Part shown: one piece after another, positions 36,311 to 45,293 of the stretch | How the letters are laid out: every line of letters begins with the position of its first letter | Position numbering within the stretch: position 1 is the first letter of the stretch | NCBI RefSeq assembly: GCF_947499215.1 | Contig: NZ_CANMNI010000002.1 | Span: 248,001-312,000 of the forward strand | DNA from: an uncultured Pontibacter sp. | GTDB lineage: Bacteria; Bacteroidota; Bacteroidia; Cytophagales; Hymenobacteraceae | Direction: 5' to 3' | Length of the DNA stretch: 64,000 nucleotides | The notes under the pieces: model-generated | What the model saw: only the letters and a program-made list of their open reading frames with translations | What the model was told of the DNA's origin: nothing | The model's database searches: none | Program-made: the position numbers and the translations under genes

Positions 36311-37939
36311 ATGAAGCAAGGCAAATCAAAAAAATCATACTTCTTACTAAACCTGATTCTTTTGCTTTTATCTTATATTTTCGCCCCTTCGGTGCAGGCC
36401 CAGTACCGACCGGAGACCGACTTGCAAGAACTTTTTCGAGATGTGCAGCTGCAGCCTATTTTCCCGGATTCCAAAACGTTTGCCGACTGTGTGCCCCTGA
36501 GGGAGCCAGAGCAGATTCTGCAGGCTTATCGGGAACAGCGTGAGCACCCTAATTTCAACTTAAAAGAATTTGTGCTGCAACATTTCCTGCTGCCAACACA
36601 GCCTTCCTCTAATTTCACAACCGACACCAGCCTCTCCGTAACAGCGCATATACGGCAGCTATGGCCCGTGCTTACCCGCATGCCAGACGAAAGCGGGGGA
36701 TCGCTGTTGCCCCTCCCCCATGCGTATGTGGTGCCGGGCAGCCGCTTTCAGGAAATCTACTATTGGGATAGCTTCTTCACCATGCTCGGGCTACAGGTAA
36801 GCGGCGAGACAGCTTTGATTCAAAATATGGTGGATAATTTCAGCCACCTGATTCACACCACCGGTCATATACCTAATGGCAACAGGAGTTACTACCTCAG
36901 TCGCTCCCAGCCGCCCTTTTACGCGCTGATGTTACACCTGCTCACGCAGGAGATGGGTCGCGAAGTGCTACTAAAGTATGCCTCCGCACTGCGAAAAGAA
37001 TACGCTTTTTGGATGGATGGCACCGAGTCGCTCACTGCGGCCAACCCGACACACCGCCGGATGGTGCTTTTGCCTGACGGCAGTATCCTTAACCGCTATT
37101 GGGACGACCAGCCGGCTCCACGCCCCGAGGCTTATAAAGAAGACGTGCACATCGCGCAGGAGTCCGGTAGAAACTCTGAAGAGGTATACCGCCACATCAG
37201 GGCCGCCGCTGAGTCAGGTTGGGATTTTAGTAGCCGTTGGTTTGCCGACGCCCAGAATCTGAGCACCATCCATACCACCGACATTCTTCCCGTAGATCTC
37301 AACTCGTTGCTTTTCCATATGGAGTTGACATTGGCTGAAGTGGCCGAGTTAGAAGGCAACAATTCTGAAGCCCGGCTTTACCGACAAAAGGCAAAAGCCC
37401 GTCGCAAAGCGGTGCTGCGTCATATGTGGCACGAAGCAGACGGTTTTTTCTACGATTACGATTTTGTGAAGGGGAGCACTACCAACATCCCAACACTGGC
37501 TGCAGTATTCCCGCTTTATTTCTGTATGGCCAAACGTCCACAGGCCGCAGCCGTGGCAGAGCGTCTGCAAAACGATTTCCTGAAACCCGGCGGACTGGCC
37601 ACTACACTTGTACACACCGACCAGCAATGGGACAAACCAAATGGTTGGGCTCCACTGCAGTGGATGAGCATTCAGGCGCTTCGCAATTACGATCATCAAG
37701 ATCTAGCCCGCGATATCGCTACCCGTTGGATTACCCTCGGCACCGAAGTGCACGAAAGCACCGGCAAGATGGTGGAGAAGTATAACGTGGAAGACCTCGA
37801 GCTTGAAGCAGGTGGAGGCGAATATCCGAATCAGGATGGCTTTGGCTGGACGAACGGCGTGTTTCTAAAACTTTTATCGCTATACCCAGAACTTAGACCT
37901 ATCGCTGAACGTGAGCCTGTACTAATGGATCGCCGCTAG
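36311..37939 (+). CDS. treA: Periplasmic alpha,alpha-trehalase (GH37)
   Basis: 542 residues with a signal peptide (cleavage after VQAQ, about 32). Family GH37 signatures: PGSRFQEIYYWDSFFTMLGL (about 138-157) and QWDKPNGWAPLQ (about 435-446), plus the catalytic acid region SGWDFSSRWF and GGGEYPNQDGFGWTNGV near the C-terminus. It splits trehalose to two glucose units outside the inner membrane. No trehalose transporter or synthase is adjacent. It has no obvious regulatory partner. Confidence 0.95.
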   Translation: MKQGKSKKSYFLLNLILLLLSYIFAPSVQAQYRPETDLQELFRDVQLQPIFPDSKTFADCVPLREPEQILQAYREQREHPNFNLKEFVLQHFLLPTQPSSNFTTDTSLSVTAHIRQLWPVLTRMPDESGGSLLPLPHAYVVPGSRFQEIYYWDSFFTMLGLQVSGETALIQNMVDNFSHLIHTTGHIPNGNRSYYLSRSQPPFYALMLHLLTQEMGREVLLKYASALRKEYAFWMDGTESLTAANPTHRRMVLLPDGSILNRYWDDQPAPRPEAYKEDVHIAQESGRNSEEVYRHIRAAAESGWDFSSRWFADAQNLSTIHTTDILPVDLNSLLFHMELTLAEVAELEGNNSEARLYRQKAKARRKAVLRHMWHEADGFFYDYDFVKGSTTNIPTLAAVFPLYFCMAKRPQAAAVAERLQNDFLKPGGLATTLVHTDQQWDKPNGWAPLQWMSIQALRNYDHQDLARDIATRWITLGTEVHESTGKMVEKYNVEDLELEAGGGEYPNQDGFGWTNGVFLKLLSLYPELRPIAEREPVLMDRR

Positions 37940-38084
37940 CGTTACCTGATTAACAGCATTGTTTTTAAGCCCGCCTTTCATTTTATTAATCGGGCATAAT
38001 GGGTGGTTGCTATACCTGTCTTGCAAATTGCTTTCTAAACTGGCACTCAGTTTGCAACAGGAGCGTTATACAGATAAATAGCGT

Positions 38085-39236
38085 ATGATTCAGTTTAAAC
38101 ATATTATAGCAATTCTAGTCTTGGCACTGGGCACGTTCACAGCTTTTGCGCAAGGCGAAACATCGAACTGGTACTTTGGCAAAGGAGCCGGTCTGATCTT
38201 CAAAGGCGACACGGTAACAGCAACAGTCAACAGCAGGCTGCAAACTGAAGAAGGCAGCGCCACTATCTCCGACAAGGATGGCAACCTGCTGTTCTACACC
38301 AACGGCATTACCGTCTGGAACAAACACCATCGCGTGATGCCAAACGGTAATGGACTGATGGGGATGAAGTCTTCTACGCAATCGGCACTCATTATACCTA
38401 AGCCTGCCTCTGACAGTGTCTTCTACATCTTCACGACCGATATACAGGCGCAGTCCAACGGCTTGCGCTACAGTATGGTGAACATGAATAGAGATGAAGG
38501 CAACGGTGCCATTACGGCTCGCAACGTCTTCATGATCGCGCCGGCCACCGAAAAGCTCACCGCCATACGCCACAGCAACAACCGCGACTGGTGGGTGATC
38601 GCGCACCGCTGGAACAGCAATGCTTACATTTCCTATTTGGTGACGGATGAGGGCGTTAGCATGGAGCCTGTGATGACCAACGTAGGTACTGTGCATGGCG
38701 GCGCGCACCGCAAGGCTATTGGTTACTTAGTGCCTTCCCCGGACGGCACCCGATTGGCCGCCGCTCTTTGGGACAGTGATAGCAATTTCGAGGTCCTCCG
38801 CTTCGACCGCAGTACTGGCGAAGTATCCGACCCTATTCTGTTAAAAGGCTATGAAGAAGCCTATGGCGTGTGTTTCTCTCCGGATGGCACTAAACTATAC
38901 GTTACCGCTAACGGCAGAGGCGGCGGCAAAGCACAGGTGATACAGTTCGACCTACAGGCCGGCGACGAAGCAGCCATTGCTAAATCAGCGGTAGTAGTGG
39001 GAACTTCCGGCAGTCCGCGAATAGGCGCCATACAACTCGGACCAGATGGCAAGATGTATGTGGCCCGTCAGGACAACATTCACTTGGGTGTGATTAACAA
39101 ACCAAATGTACTTGGCAAAGAAAGCGGCTACGTGGACACTGGCTTTCACTTAGGTGGCCGCAAAAGCGACCTTGGTCTTCCGAATTTCCCGCAAGGTATA
39201 CGGTCTGGTGCTGTTAGGTCTGCTAATGTGAGATAA
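38085..39236 (+). CDS. Secreted beta-propeller protein (T9SS-cargo-type N-domain only)
   Basis: 383 residues with a signal peptide (cleavage after AFAQ, about 23). The sequence opens NWYFGKGAGLIF then STISDKDGNLLFYTNGITVW and ends GLPNFPQG; this is the propeller found at the N-terminus of many gliding or surface proteins that continue with PKD repeats and a C-terminal T9SS sorting domain. Here the protein stops right after the propeller, without PKD repeats or sorting domain. It may therefore be periplasmic. Function not known. Confidence 0.75.
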   Translation: MIQFKHIIAILVLALGTFTAFAQGETSNWYFGKGAGLIFKGDTVTATVNSRLQTEEGSATISDKDGNLLFYTNGITVWNKHHRVMPNGNGLMGMKSSTQSALIIPKPASDSVFYIFTTDIQAQSNGLRYSMVNMNRDEGNGAITARNVFMIAPATEKLTAIRHSNNRDWWVIAHRWNSNAYISYLVTDEGVSMEPVMTNVGTVHGGAHRKAIGYLVPSPDGTRLAAALWDSDSNFEVLRFDRSTGEVSDPILLKGYEEAYGVCFSPDGTKLYVTANGRGGGKAQVIQFDLQAGDEAAIAKSAVVVGTSGSPRIGAIQLGPDGKMYVARQDNIHLGVINKPNVLGKESGYVDTGFHLGGRKSDLGLPNFPQGIRSGAVRSANVR

Positions 39237-39253
39237 GGTATAAACAATTGATA

Positions 39254-39285
39254 GAAAAAGCCGGGCAGCGATGTCCGGCTTTTTC
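39254..39285 (+). terminator. Terminator after propeller gene
   Basis: GAAAAAGCCGG (39254-39264) pairs with CCGGCTTTTTC (39275-39285). An 11-bp stem ending in a T-tract. Confidence 0.8.
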
Positions 39286-39368
39286 GTTTCCCATAAATAA
39301 ACTGGCTCGGTAACGCATAAATTCTAAATTTGTATTACAATCGATTTTATACCTAAAGCTTTAGCGCC

Positions 39369-40349
39369 TTGGCAAAACGTTTCAGTGCTGATAAGTATGT
39401 AGCAGGCATTCTGGCCGGTGACCGGGTGATGTTGAGCCGTGCCATCACGCTCGTGGAAAGTCGACTTGCGTCGGACCATGACTTGGCGCAGGACGTCATC
39501 AACCAAGTGCTACCGCATGCCGGCAAGTCAGTGCGCATAGGTATAACCGGCGTGCCGGGCGTGGGCAAAAGTACCTTCATTGAGTCCTTCGGCAACTACC
39601 TGATTCAGGAGCAAAACAAAAAGCTGGCTGTGCTCGCCATCGATCCAACCAGCCAGCGCACAGGCGGCAGTATACTGGGCGATAAGACGCGCATGGAGTC
39701 ACTCTCTATCAATCCGCAAGCTTTTATCCGCCCCTCTCCTGCCGGCAAGTCGCTGGGAGGTGTTACCCGCAGCACCCGCGAATCGATCATCCTCTGCGAA
39801 GCGGCCGGTTTTGACGCCATCGTTGTAGAAACTGTGGGCGTGGGCCAATCGGAGACGGCCGTGCATGCCATGGTCGACTTTTTCCTGCTGCTCATGCTGG
39901 CCGGCGCCGGTGACGAACTGCAAGGTATAAAGCGCGGCATTATGGAGATGGCAGATGCCATTGCCATCACCAAAGCCGATGGCGAGAACGCCATGAAAGC
40001 GAAAGCCGCTCGTGCCGAGTACCAGAATGCGCTGCACCTATACCCTGCGGCTGCCTCGGGTTGGCTGCCTAAAGTTTCCGTCTGCTCTGCAGTGGAGCAA
40101 ACCGGCCTCGACACCATTTACCAAACCATTGCCGAGTATGTAGAGTTGACGTTGCAGAATGGCTTTTTCGAAAAAAAGCGCCATGACCAGAACTTGCAGT
40201 GGATGTACGAAGCGATACGCCAAGGCCTCGAAGACAATTTCTACGCGCACCAGCAGGTAAAAGACCAACTGCCGGATATAGCTGAGCAAGTTAAGTCAGG
40301 TAAAAAATCGGCTTTTGCAGCTGCGACTGAATTGTTGAAGCTGGTGTGA
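39369..40349 (+). CDS. meaB: Methylmalonyl-CoA mutase chaperone GTPase MeaB/ArgK
   Basis: 326 residues. G-domain motifs: P-loop GVPGVGKSTF (about 60-69), DPTSQRTGGSILGDKTRM, ETVGVGQSE (switch/Walker B) and TKAD. MeaB protects and reloads cobalamin-dependent mutase. It lies about 4 kb from mutA/mutB on the same strand, separated by unrelated genes. The start is TTG at 39369; a stop 15 bp upstream and the family N-terminus (KRFSADKYVAGILAGDR) rule out any ATG. A TAAATTTG box at 39325-39332 may be its -7 element. Confidence 0.95.
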   Translation: MAKRFSADKYVAGILAGDRVMLSRAITLVESRLASDHDLAQDVINQVLPHAGKSVRIGITGVPGVGKSTFIESFGNYLIQEQNKKLAVLAIDPTSQRTGGSILGDKTRMESLSINPQAFIRPSPAGKSLGGVTRSTRESIILCEAAGFDAIVVETVGVGQSETAVHAMVDFFLLLMLAGAGDELQGIKRGIMEMADAIAITKADGENAMKAKAARAEYQNALHLYPAAASGWLPKVSVCSAVEQTGLDTIYQTIAEYVELTLQNGFFEKKRHDQNLQWMYEAIRQGLEDNFYAHQQVKDQLPDIAEQVKSGKKSAFAAATELLKLV

Positions 40350-40403
40350 GTTATACCTAGTCCTCTCCTTTCGAAGAATAGGGCTCTTAAGTTCTAGCGA
40401 ATT

Positions 40404-40515
40404 CTCCCCTTGAGGGGAGCGCAGAGGGGTGTTTTCGGTCAGAAGGAAAATGAAAAGGGCCAATTATTAGCTTTTCAGTCCTAAATTTACACCCCTATAA
40501 TCCCCTCAAGGGGAT
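40404..40515. repeat. GC-rich inverted-repeat element (MITE-like), second copy type
   Basis: About 27-bp imperfect terminal inverted repeats built on CCCCTTGAGGGG (40406-40417) and CCCCTCAAGGGG (40502-40513), with flanking ACACCCCT/AGGGGTGT. A nested inner pair TGAAAAG/CTTTTCA lies at 40451-40457 and 40471-40477. It sits between the convergent meaB and folB genes and resembles the element at 5048-5146 in design. Confidence 0.65.
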
Positions 40516-40568
40516 AGTTTTCAATATAGCTTAACACCTTCTTAAAACAGGAAAGGAAGAAACGAAAA

Positions 40569-40594
40569 CAGCCGGCACATTCCTGCACCGGCTG
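40569..40594 (-). terminator. Short terminator hairpin after folB
   Basis: CAGCCGG (40569-40575) pairs with CCGGCTG (40588-40594), a 7-bp GC stem with A-rich sequence on the folB-distal side, giving a U-tract on the minus strand. Confidence 0.5.
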
Positions 40595-40618
40595 CTCTCT
40601 TATCAATAAGTAAAATCT

Positions 40619-40975
40619 TTAGCGGGCTTCTTCTAAGGTCACTTTCGCCCACTTGCATATACCTCCCAGCGGGGGGTTAAACTTATATACATTGATCTTG
40701 ACGGACTGCACAAACGGAAAGCGCTCATAGATCTTATCGATGATCCGGTGGCCTAAGTGCTCCAGCAGGCGAGCGGGAGTTTTCATCTCCTCCAACGCCA
40801 GTGCATAGAGCACCTCGTAATTTACCGTCTCATGCAGGTCGTCGCTTTCGGCAGCGCGGCGCAGGTCGGTTTCAATGATCAGGTCTATCCCATACTTGTT
40901 GCCGATCTTCTGTTCTTCGTCGTAGTACCCATGGAAGGCAAAGAACTCCATGCCCTCCAGTGCGATCTGTCCCAT
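40619..40975 (-). CDS. folB: Dihydroneopterin aldolase
   Basis: 118 residues, typical length. Family features: IALEGMEFFAFHGYYDEE (with the active-site tyrosine and glutamate), VNYEVLYALALEEM, LLEHLGHRIIDKI and KINVYKFNPPLGG. It acts in folate synthesis, converting dihydroneopterin to 6-hydroxymethyl-dihydropterin. It is last in a short minus run after the DivIVA-like gene (8-bp gap). folE and queD of the pterin pathway lie at 59245-60310. Confidence 0.93.
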   Translation of the reverse strand: MGQIALEGMEFFAFHGYYDEEQKIGNKYGIDLIIETDLRRAAESDDLHETVNYEVLYALALEEMKTPARLLEHLGHRIIDKIYERFPFVQSVKINVYKFNPPLGGICKWAKVTLEEAR

Positions 40976-40983
40976 CAGCGCGA

Positions 40984-41970
40984 TTAGCCTAACTCGTCGA
41001 AGAAAGAACCGGCAGGCTTTTGCTGGCGCTGTGCCCAGTTGGCCAAGGCGTTACGCGACGGCTCCGTCATTGGTGGCTGAATCTCCGGCTGATCAGGTTT
41101 TACAGGCTGAATTTCAGGTATAGGTCGCTCGATCTCAGGAGCTGGCACAGTACCCGGATAGTCAGGTTTTGGCTGTTCGATCTCTGGCGAAGGTATATTC
41201 GGCACAGGAGTCGTCGGGTTTGGTACTTCCGGCTGCGGTTGTGTTACGTCCGGAGCGGGGTCGCCCAGTGGTTCGTATCCATTGCCACTGGCCACCACTG
41301 GCATAGCAGTTACTGCAGTGGCCGTAGCCTCTGGCAGTTGTATAGTTCGGTTTGTCGTGTTCGTTGTTTCCATATCTTTCAAGTTATGCAGCAACTCGGG
41401 CTGTTCCACCCGCAGTTCGGCCGCTCTTGAAAGAATACTGTTTGTATTGGTTTTAGGTTTAGCCTTTGTCTTCTCAGCTTTCTCCAATGCTTCGTTTGCC
41501 AGATTACGCAAGTCGCGCACCATCGTGTCGAGGTAGCTTTCCATGCGCTGGTAGTCCTGCTCCAAGGCCTTTACCTCCTGTTGCATTTCGCTTACCATGC
41601 GCTCAGCCTGTTTCTGGCTCTCCTCCAGCACCATACGGGCTTGGTTGCGGGCTGTGTTCATCAACTGATCGGCCTGCAGCTGTGCCTCCCGGATTTTCAG
41701 TTCCGAAGACTTGTTCGCCTGCTCCAGTATGGAGTTGCCCGTGTCTTCAGCGGTTTTCAGTGTTTTGTATAAGGAAGATTCCACCTCGCGCAGCTTCTGC
41801 GTCTCACGGTGAGCCGACTCCAGCTTGTTGCGCAGGTCTTTGTTCTCATCCAGCAATTTCTCCCACTGCTGCGATAAGGTCAGCAAAAAAGCATTTACTT
41901 CGTCCTTGTCAAGCCCTCTAAATGCCTTCTCAAATGTCTTTTGTCTGATTTCTAAGGGTGTAATCTTCAT
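40984..41970 (-). CDS. DivIVA-domain coiled-coil protein
   Basis: 328 residues. The N-terminus ITPLEIRQKTFEKAFRGLDKDEVNAFL is the DivIVA membrane-curvature motif; it continues as coiled coil (about 30-165), then a proline/glutamate-rich tail with repeated PEIE/QPKP elements (about 225-315). DivIVA proteins mark poles or division sites in Gram-positives; the role in Bacteroidota is not established. The first 13 codons overlap the end of the upstream WD40 gene in another frame (41930-41970). Confidence 0.88.
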   Translation of the reverse strand: MKITPLEIRQKTFEKAFRGLDKDEVNAFLLTLSQQWEKLLDENKDLRNKLESAHRETQKLREVESSLYKTLKTAEDTGNSILEQANKSSELKIREAQLQADQLMNTARNQARMVLEESQKQAERMVSEMQQEVKALEQDYQRMESYLDTMVRDLRNLANEALEKAEKTKAKPKTNTNSILSRAAELRVEQPELLHNLKDMETTNTTNRTIQLPEATATAVTAMPVVASGNGYEPLGDPAPDVTQPQPEVPNPTTPVPNIPSPEIEQPKPDYPGTVPAPEIERPIPEIQPVKPDQPEIQPPMTEPSRNALANWAQRQQKPAGSFFDELG

Positions 41971-42898
41971 GATCCAAACTGAATTTTATATCCCACACCG
42001 AAATGGTGCGGTCATCGCTACACGAAACTAACTGATTCTGATGAGCCGACCAAAATAATTTATTCACCGATGTGCCGTGGCTCGCATTTCGGACTTTATC
42101 AATAACCTTGAGCAGTTTAAAGGTCTGGGCGTCCCACAGTTTTATGGATTTATCCATGCTGCAGGTCGCAAAATAGCGTCCGTCAGGGCTATAGGTTATG
42201 TGATTGACGGTATACATGTGCGCGATCACATAGCCGCGCTCCTTGTATTTTTCCTGCACCTGCCATACGCGCAGGTGGGCGTCGCGGCCGGCAGTGAGCA
42301 GCAGCGTGCCGTCTGGAGAGTAAACGACCGTGAACACGGAGTTGGTATGCGACGGCAGCTCGTATTTCAACTCCATGCTGCCTGCGTCGAATATCCGCAC
42401 GAGGTTGTCGCTATACCCAGCGGCCAGTTCGTTGGTGGTTTTATTGTAGGCAAGGCAGCGCACGCTCTGGTCCGATTTGCGCACCATGCTGCGCAGTTCA
42501 TAGTCCTCGGCCCCGATCACGGCTATACCTCCGTTGCCAAGCGCCACGTATACCTGTCCTGTTTCAGGCACGAAGGCTATATCGAAAATAGGCACCTTGG
42601 GCAGAGCCACTGATTTGTGAATGGCTTTGCTCTTGAGATCGATCACCTGCAGGCCTTCCATGTTCTGCCCGATCAGCAGCAGGTCGCGATCAGGTATAAA
42701 GCGCAGTGCGTATACCGAAGAGGTGACCTTGGCTACAAGTTCGCCATTGTCAGGCTGGTTCAGGTCCCAAGCAGCCACCATGCCGTCGGCGCCCGCTGAA
42801 TATACCGTGGCGGGGTTAGCACCGCTTTCCAAGGTATACACACAGTCCCGGTGGCCGGTCAGGGTGGCGACTTTTTCTACTTGTATTTTGCTGGCCAT
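41930..42898 (-). CDS. WD40-repeat propeller protein
   Basis: 322 residues, seven WD40-like repeats with no signal peptide, so cytoplasmic. Clear blades: TGHRDCVYTLESGANPATVYSAGADG, SHTNSVFTVVYSPDGTLLLTAGRDAHLRVWQ, ITYSPDGRYFATCSMDKSIKLWD and LVSCSDDRTISVWD. Presumably a protein-interaction scaffold. Its 3' end overlaps the divIVA-like gene by 41 bp, which suggests coupled translation and a shared job. Confidence 0.88.
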   Translation of the reverse strand: MASKIQVEKVATLTGHRDCVYTLESGANPATVYSAGADGMVAAWDLNQPDNGELVAKVTSSVYALRFIPDRDLLLIGQNMEGLQVIDLKSKAIHKSVALPKVPIFDIAFVPETGQVYVALGNGGIAVIGAEDYELRSMVRKSDQSVRCLAYNKTTNELAAGYSDNLVRIFDAGSMELKYELPSHTNSVFTVVYSPDGTLLLTAGRDAHLRVWQVQEKYKERGYVIAHMYTVNHITYSPDGRYFATCSMDKSIKLWDAQTFKLLKVIDKVRNASHGTSVNKLFWSAHQNQLVSCSDDRTISVWDIKFSLDHEDYTLRNQTKDI

Positions 42899-42982
42899 CT
42901 ATACTTGGTTTGTTAAGCTTAATTTTAGCTAAATTTACAACAATTGCGGCGAACCTATTCGTTGCCTTTTAAAAAATACGCC

Positions 42983-43621
42983 ATGCCCCTGCTCCACACC
43001 CGCGAACTTGACTCCCATACCCTGCTAGGTGTATGGTCGTTGGAGGAGCGTCCGGAGGAACTCCTGCATACCCTGCCGGCCCACCTGAGTCCGGAAGAAG
43101 GGCTGGCACAGGCCCACCCGCGCCGCCAGCGGGAGTGGCTGGCCAGCCGCACACTGGCTTATCAGCTTTTACAGCGTTTCACCGACGCCCCCCTGCCGCT
43201 GCTGCGCGACGCTACCGGCAAGCCCATTTTTGCACAAAAGGGCTTCCACCTGTCCATAACGCACTCGCCCCGGCTTGCCGCCGTTATACTTTCCGAAAGG
43301 TATGATGTTGGCATAGATATTGAACTAGTGAGTGCGAAAGCGCTGCGGGTGGCAGACAAGTTCTTGACTGATCAAGAAAAGACCTTCACGGCAGACGATG
43401 AGCAACAGACTTGTCTGTATTGGAGCGCCAAAGAAACGTTGTACAAAATGTATAGCCAAAAGCAGCTCATTTTTAAGGAAAACCTATTGGTAGAGCCGGC
43501 ACAGAGCCCTGAAAACAACTTGCTGCAGGGTCGCGTAATTACCGATAAATTTTCTAAATTGTATCAGATTCACCATGAGTTACTGCTTAACCATATACTC
43601 ACGTATAGTATTGACCGATAA
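42983..43621 (+). CDS. 4'-phosphopantetheinyl transferase (Sfp type)
   Basis: 212 residues from ATG 42983 (MPLLHTREL); an upstream TTG gives a non-family extension. Motifs: RQREWLASRTL, FHLSITHSP, VGIDIEL (Mg2+ site) and WSAKETLYKM. It transfers phosphopantetheine from CoA to carrier proteins. Length fits small Sfp-type enzymes of Bacteroidota. A TTTG (42909-42912) and TAAATTTA (42930-42937) pair upstream is a weak promoter candidate. Confidence 0.92.
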   Translation: MPLLHTRELDSHTLLGVWSLEERPEELLHTLPAHLSPEEGLAQAHPRRQREWLASRTLAYQLLQRFTDAPLPLLRDATGKPIFAQKGFHLSITHSPRLAAVILSERYDVGIDIELVSAKALRVADKFLTDQEKTFTADDEQQTCLYWSAKETLYKMYSQKQLIFKENLLVEPAQSPENNLLQGRVITDKFSKLYQIHHELLLNHILTYSIDR

Positions 43622-43651
43622 TCTGACACACTCACCTTAAAACAAACTCAT

Positions 43652-44242
43652 ATGAAATACCTAGCTTCTTTTGTTGTAGCCTTGATGGTTACAGCCAGCG
43701 TGTTCGCCCAGCGCGGCGGATACCAGTTGGGCAGTAAAGTAGCTGACTTCTCGCTAAAGAACGGTCAAGGTAAAACCGTATCACTGAGCGACTTTACTGA
43801 CAGCAAAACGGTCGTGGTCGTCTTTACCGACAACCAGTGCCCATACGCCAAACTTTACGAAAACCGCTTAGTAACGCTTTCCACCACCTATGCAGCCCGC
43901 GGGGTGCAGTTCATTTTTATCAACCCGGGTGTGGGCCTTGGCGAGGGTAGCGATAGGCCGGAAGACCTCGCCGCCAAGAACTACGGTTTCCCATATCTTG
44001 CCGACGAGGGTCAGCGCATTAGCCAGCAGTTTGGCGCCACCAAAACGCCTGAGGTGTTTGTGCTGCACAACATGGGTGGCGAGTTTGTGCTGAAGTATAA
44101 AGGCGCCATCGACGACAATCCGCAGGTGGAAAGCGGCGTCAAAAACAATTACCTAAAGTCAGTGATAGATGATGTACTGGCCAACAAAAACGTGAGCACT
44201 GCTGATAAGCGTGCGACGGGATGTATGATTAAGCGCTACTAA
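43652..44242 (+). CDS. Exported redoxin (AhpC/TSA thioredoxin-like)
   Basis: 196 residues with a signal peptide (cleavage after VFAQ, about 20). Thioredoxin fold with a CPYA active-site region (FTDNQCPYAKLYENRL) having one cysteine, and cis-proline site GATKTPEVFVL. A late cysteine in RATGCMIKRY is conserved in this exported subfamily. Likely thiol-dependent peroxidase or reductase acting in the periplasm. It follows the transferase gene by 30 bp. Confidence 0.85.
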   Translation: MKYLASFVVALMVTASVFAQRGGYQLGSKVADFSLKNGQGKTVSLSDFTDSKTVVVVFTDNQCPYAKLYENRLVTLSTTYAARGVQFIFINPGVGLGEGSDRPEDLAAKNYGFPYLADEGQRISQQFGATKTPEVFVLHNMGGEFVLKYKGAIDDNPQVESGVKNNYLKSVIDDVLANKNVSTADKRATGCMIKRY

Positions 44243-44264
44243 TAATTCTTAAGCACAAAATAAC

Positions 44265-44299
44265 AAAGGGGCCGCTCCATCAACTGGAGCGGCCCCTTT
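44265..44299 (+). terminator. Bidirectional terminator
   Basis: AAAGGGGCCGCTCC (44265-44278) pairs with GGAGCGGCCCCTTT (44286-44299). A 14-bp GC-rich stem, 7-nt loop and T-tract, between the convergent redoxin and SirB1-like genes. Confidence 0.9.
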
Positions 44300-44335
44300 T
44301 CTTTTGCCTATACCTTGTCAGCGACTATACCTAAA

Positions 44336-45184
44336 CTATATAGCCGGATCGTCATCCGTAATAGCGGTGAGCAATTTGGTAACTTCTGTGGCTTTCTCCA
44401 GATCCTTGGTCTTTTCAAACGCGAATGCCAGATTGCGCAACGCCCTTTTCACGATCTCGACATTAGAGCAGGGCTCATAGAAAATATCTACCGGATTCAG
44501 ATTGAGCTGCACAATGTAATTGTCGATGTCTGCCTTAGAGAGCATCAGCCCTTTGTTGTAGACATTGATATAGAACTGCACATCGCCCTGCTTGTAGGTC
44601 AGGATAAAGAGATTAGGTAGGTTCACACCGTAGACAGGCATACCCAATCGCTGTGCAATAGTCATGTAAATAACGCAGAGTGTCAGCGGATTGCCCCGCC
44701 TCGTCTCCAGCGCCAAGTGCATCATAGAGTTAGATGGAGAGTGAAAATTCTTGGTGTTGGCCGTAAACTTCTTCTCTCGAAAGAGGGAATTATTGAGCGT
44801 CTTCACTTGGTCATACGGGTGCATGCTCTCCTTCATGTTTGTCCAAGCATCGAAGTATAGCTGATCCAGCGCCTTATGAATAGTAGCTAGATCCACATCA
44901 GGGTATAGATAGGAGTTCACCAACCACATCCCCTCTATCAGATCCAAACCACCGGTTTCTTTCCAGTTTTTGAGGCGCCTGAGCAGGCCCTCGAACTGAA
45001 GGCTGTGAATCAGGTCCTCGATCTTCTTCTGCAAGTCTGAGTCAAGGGTTTCTTCCCATTCCTCTTCCAGAAATGGAATGATCCCTTCACCCATTGATAC
45101 AATCTTACCCTCTACATGCGACGCGACCTCATAATCCATATCATCCAACAGCGAGATCAGCGCCTTTATCTCCTTCTTCGTCAC
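44336..45184 (-). CDS. SirB1/transglutaminase-like protein
   Basis: 282 residues. The middle (about 135-215) has the SirB1 pattern NSMMHLALETRRGNPLTLCVIYMTIAQRLGMPVYGVNLP, a transglutaminase-core relative, followed by a TPR-like tail (VEIVKRALRNLAFAFEKTKDLEKATEVTKLL). N-terminal HEAT-like helices precede it. Enzymatic activity is not established for the family. The start is GTG at 45184; no ATG is available. Stands alone. Confidence 0.85.
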   Translation of the reverse strand: MTKKEIKALISLLDDMDYEVASHVEGKIVSMGEGIIPFLEEEWEETLDSDLQKKIEDLIHSLQFEGLLRRLKNWKETGGLDLIEGMWLVNSYLYPDVDLATIHKALDQLYFDAWTNMKESMHPYDQVKTLNNSLFREKKFTANTKNFHSPSNSMMHLALETRRGNPLTLCVIYMTIAQRLGMPVYGVNLPNLFILTYKQGDVQFYINVYNKGLMLSKADIDNYIVQLNLNPVDIFYEPCSNVEIVKRALRNLAFAFEKTKDLEKATEVTKLLTAITDDDPAI

Positions 45185-45293
45185 AGAAATATTTAAAACT
45201 TAATAGGTACTAGATATTCAATAGTTTACTCTAAACACAGGCAATCAGATACCTGATTACCTGTATTCTTCAACAAATTTCTATCAAAACAGC

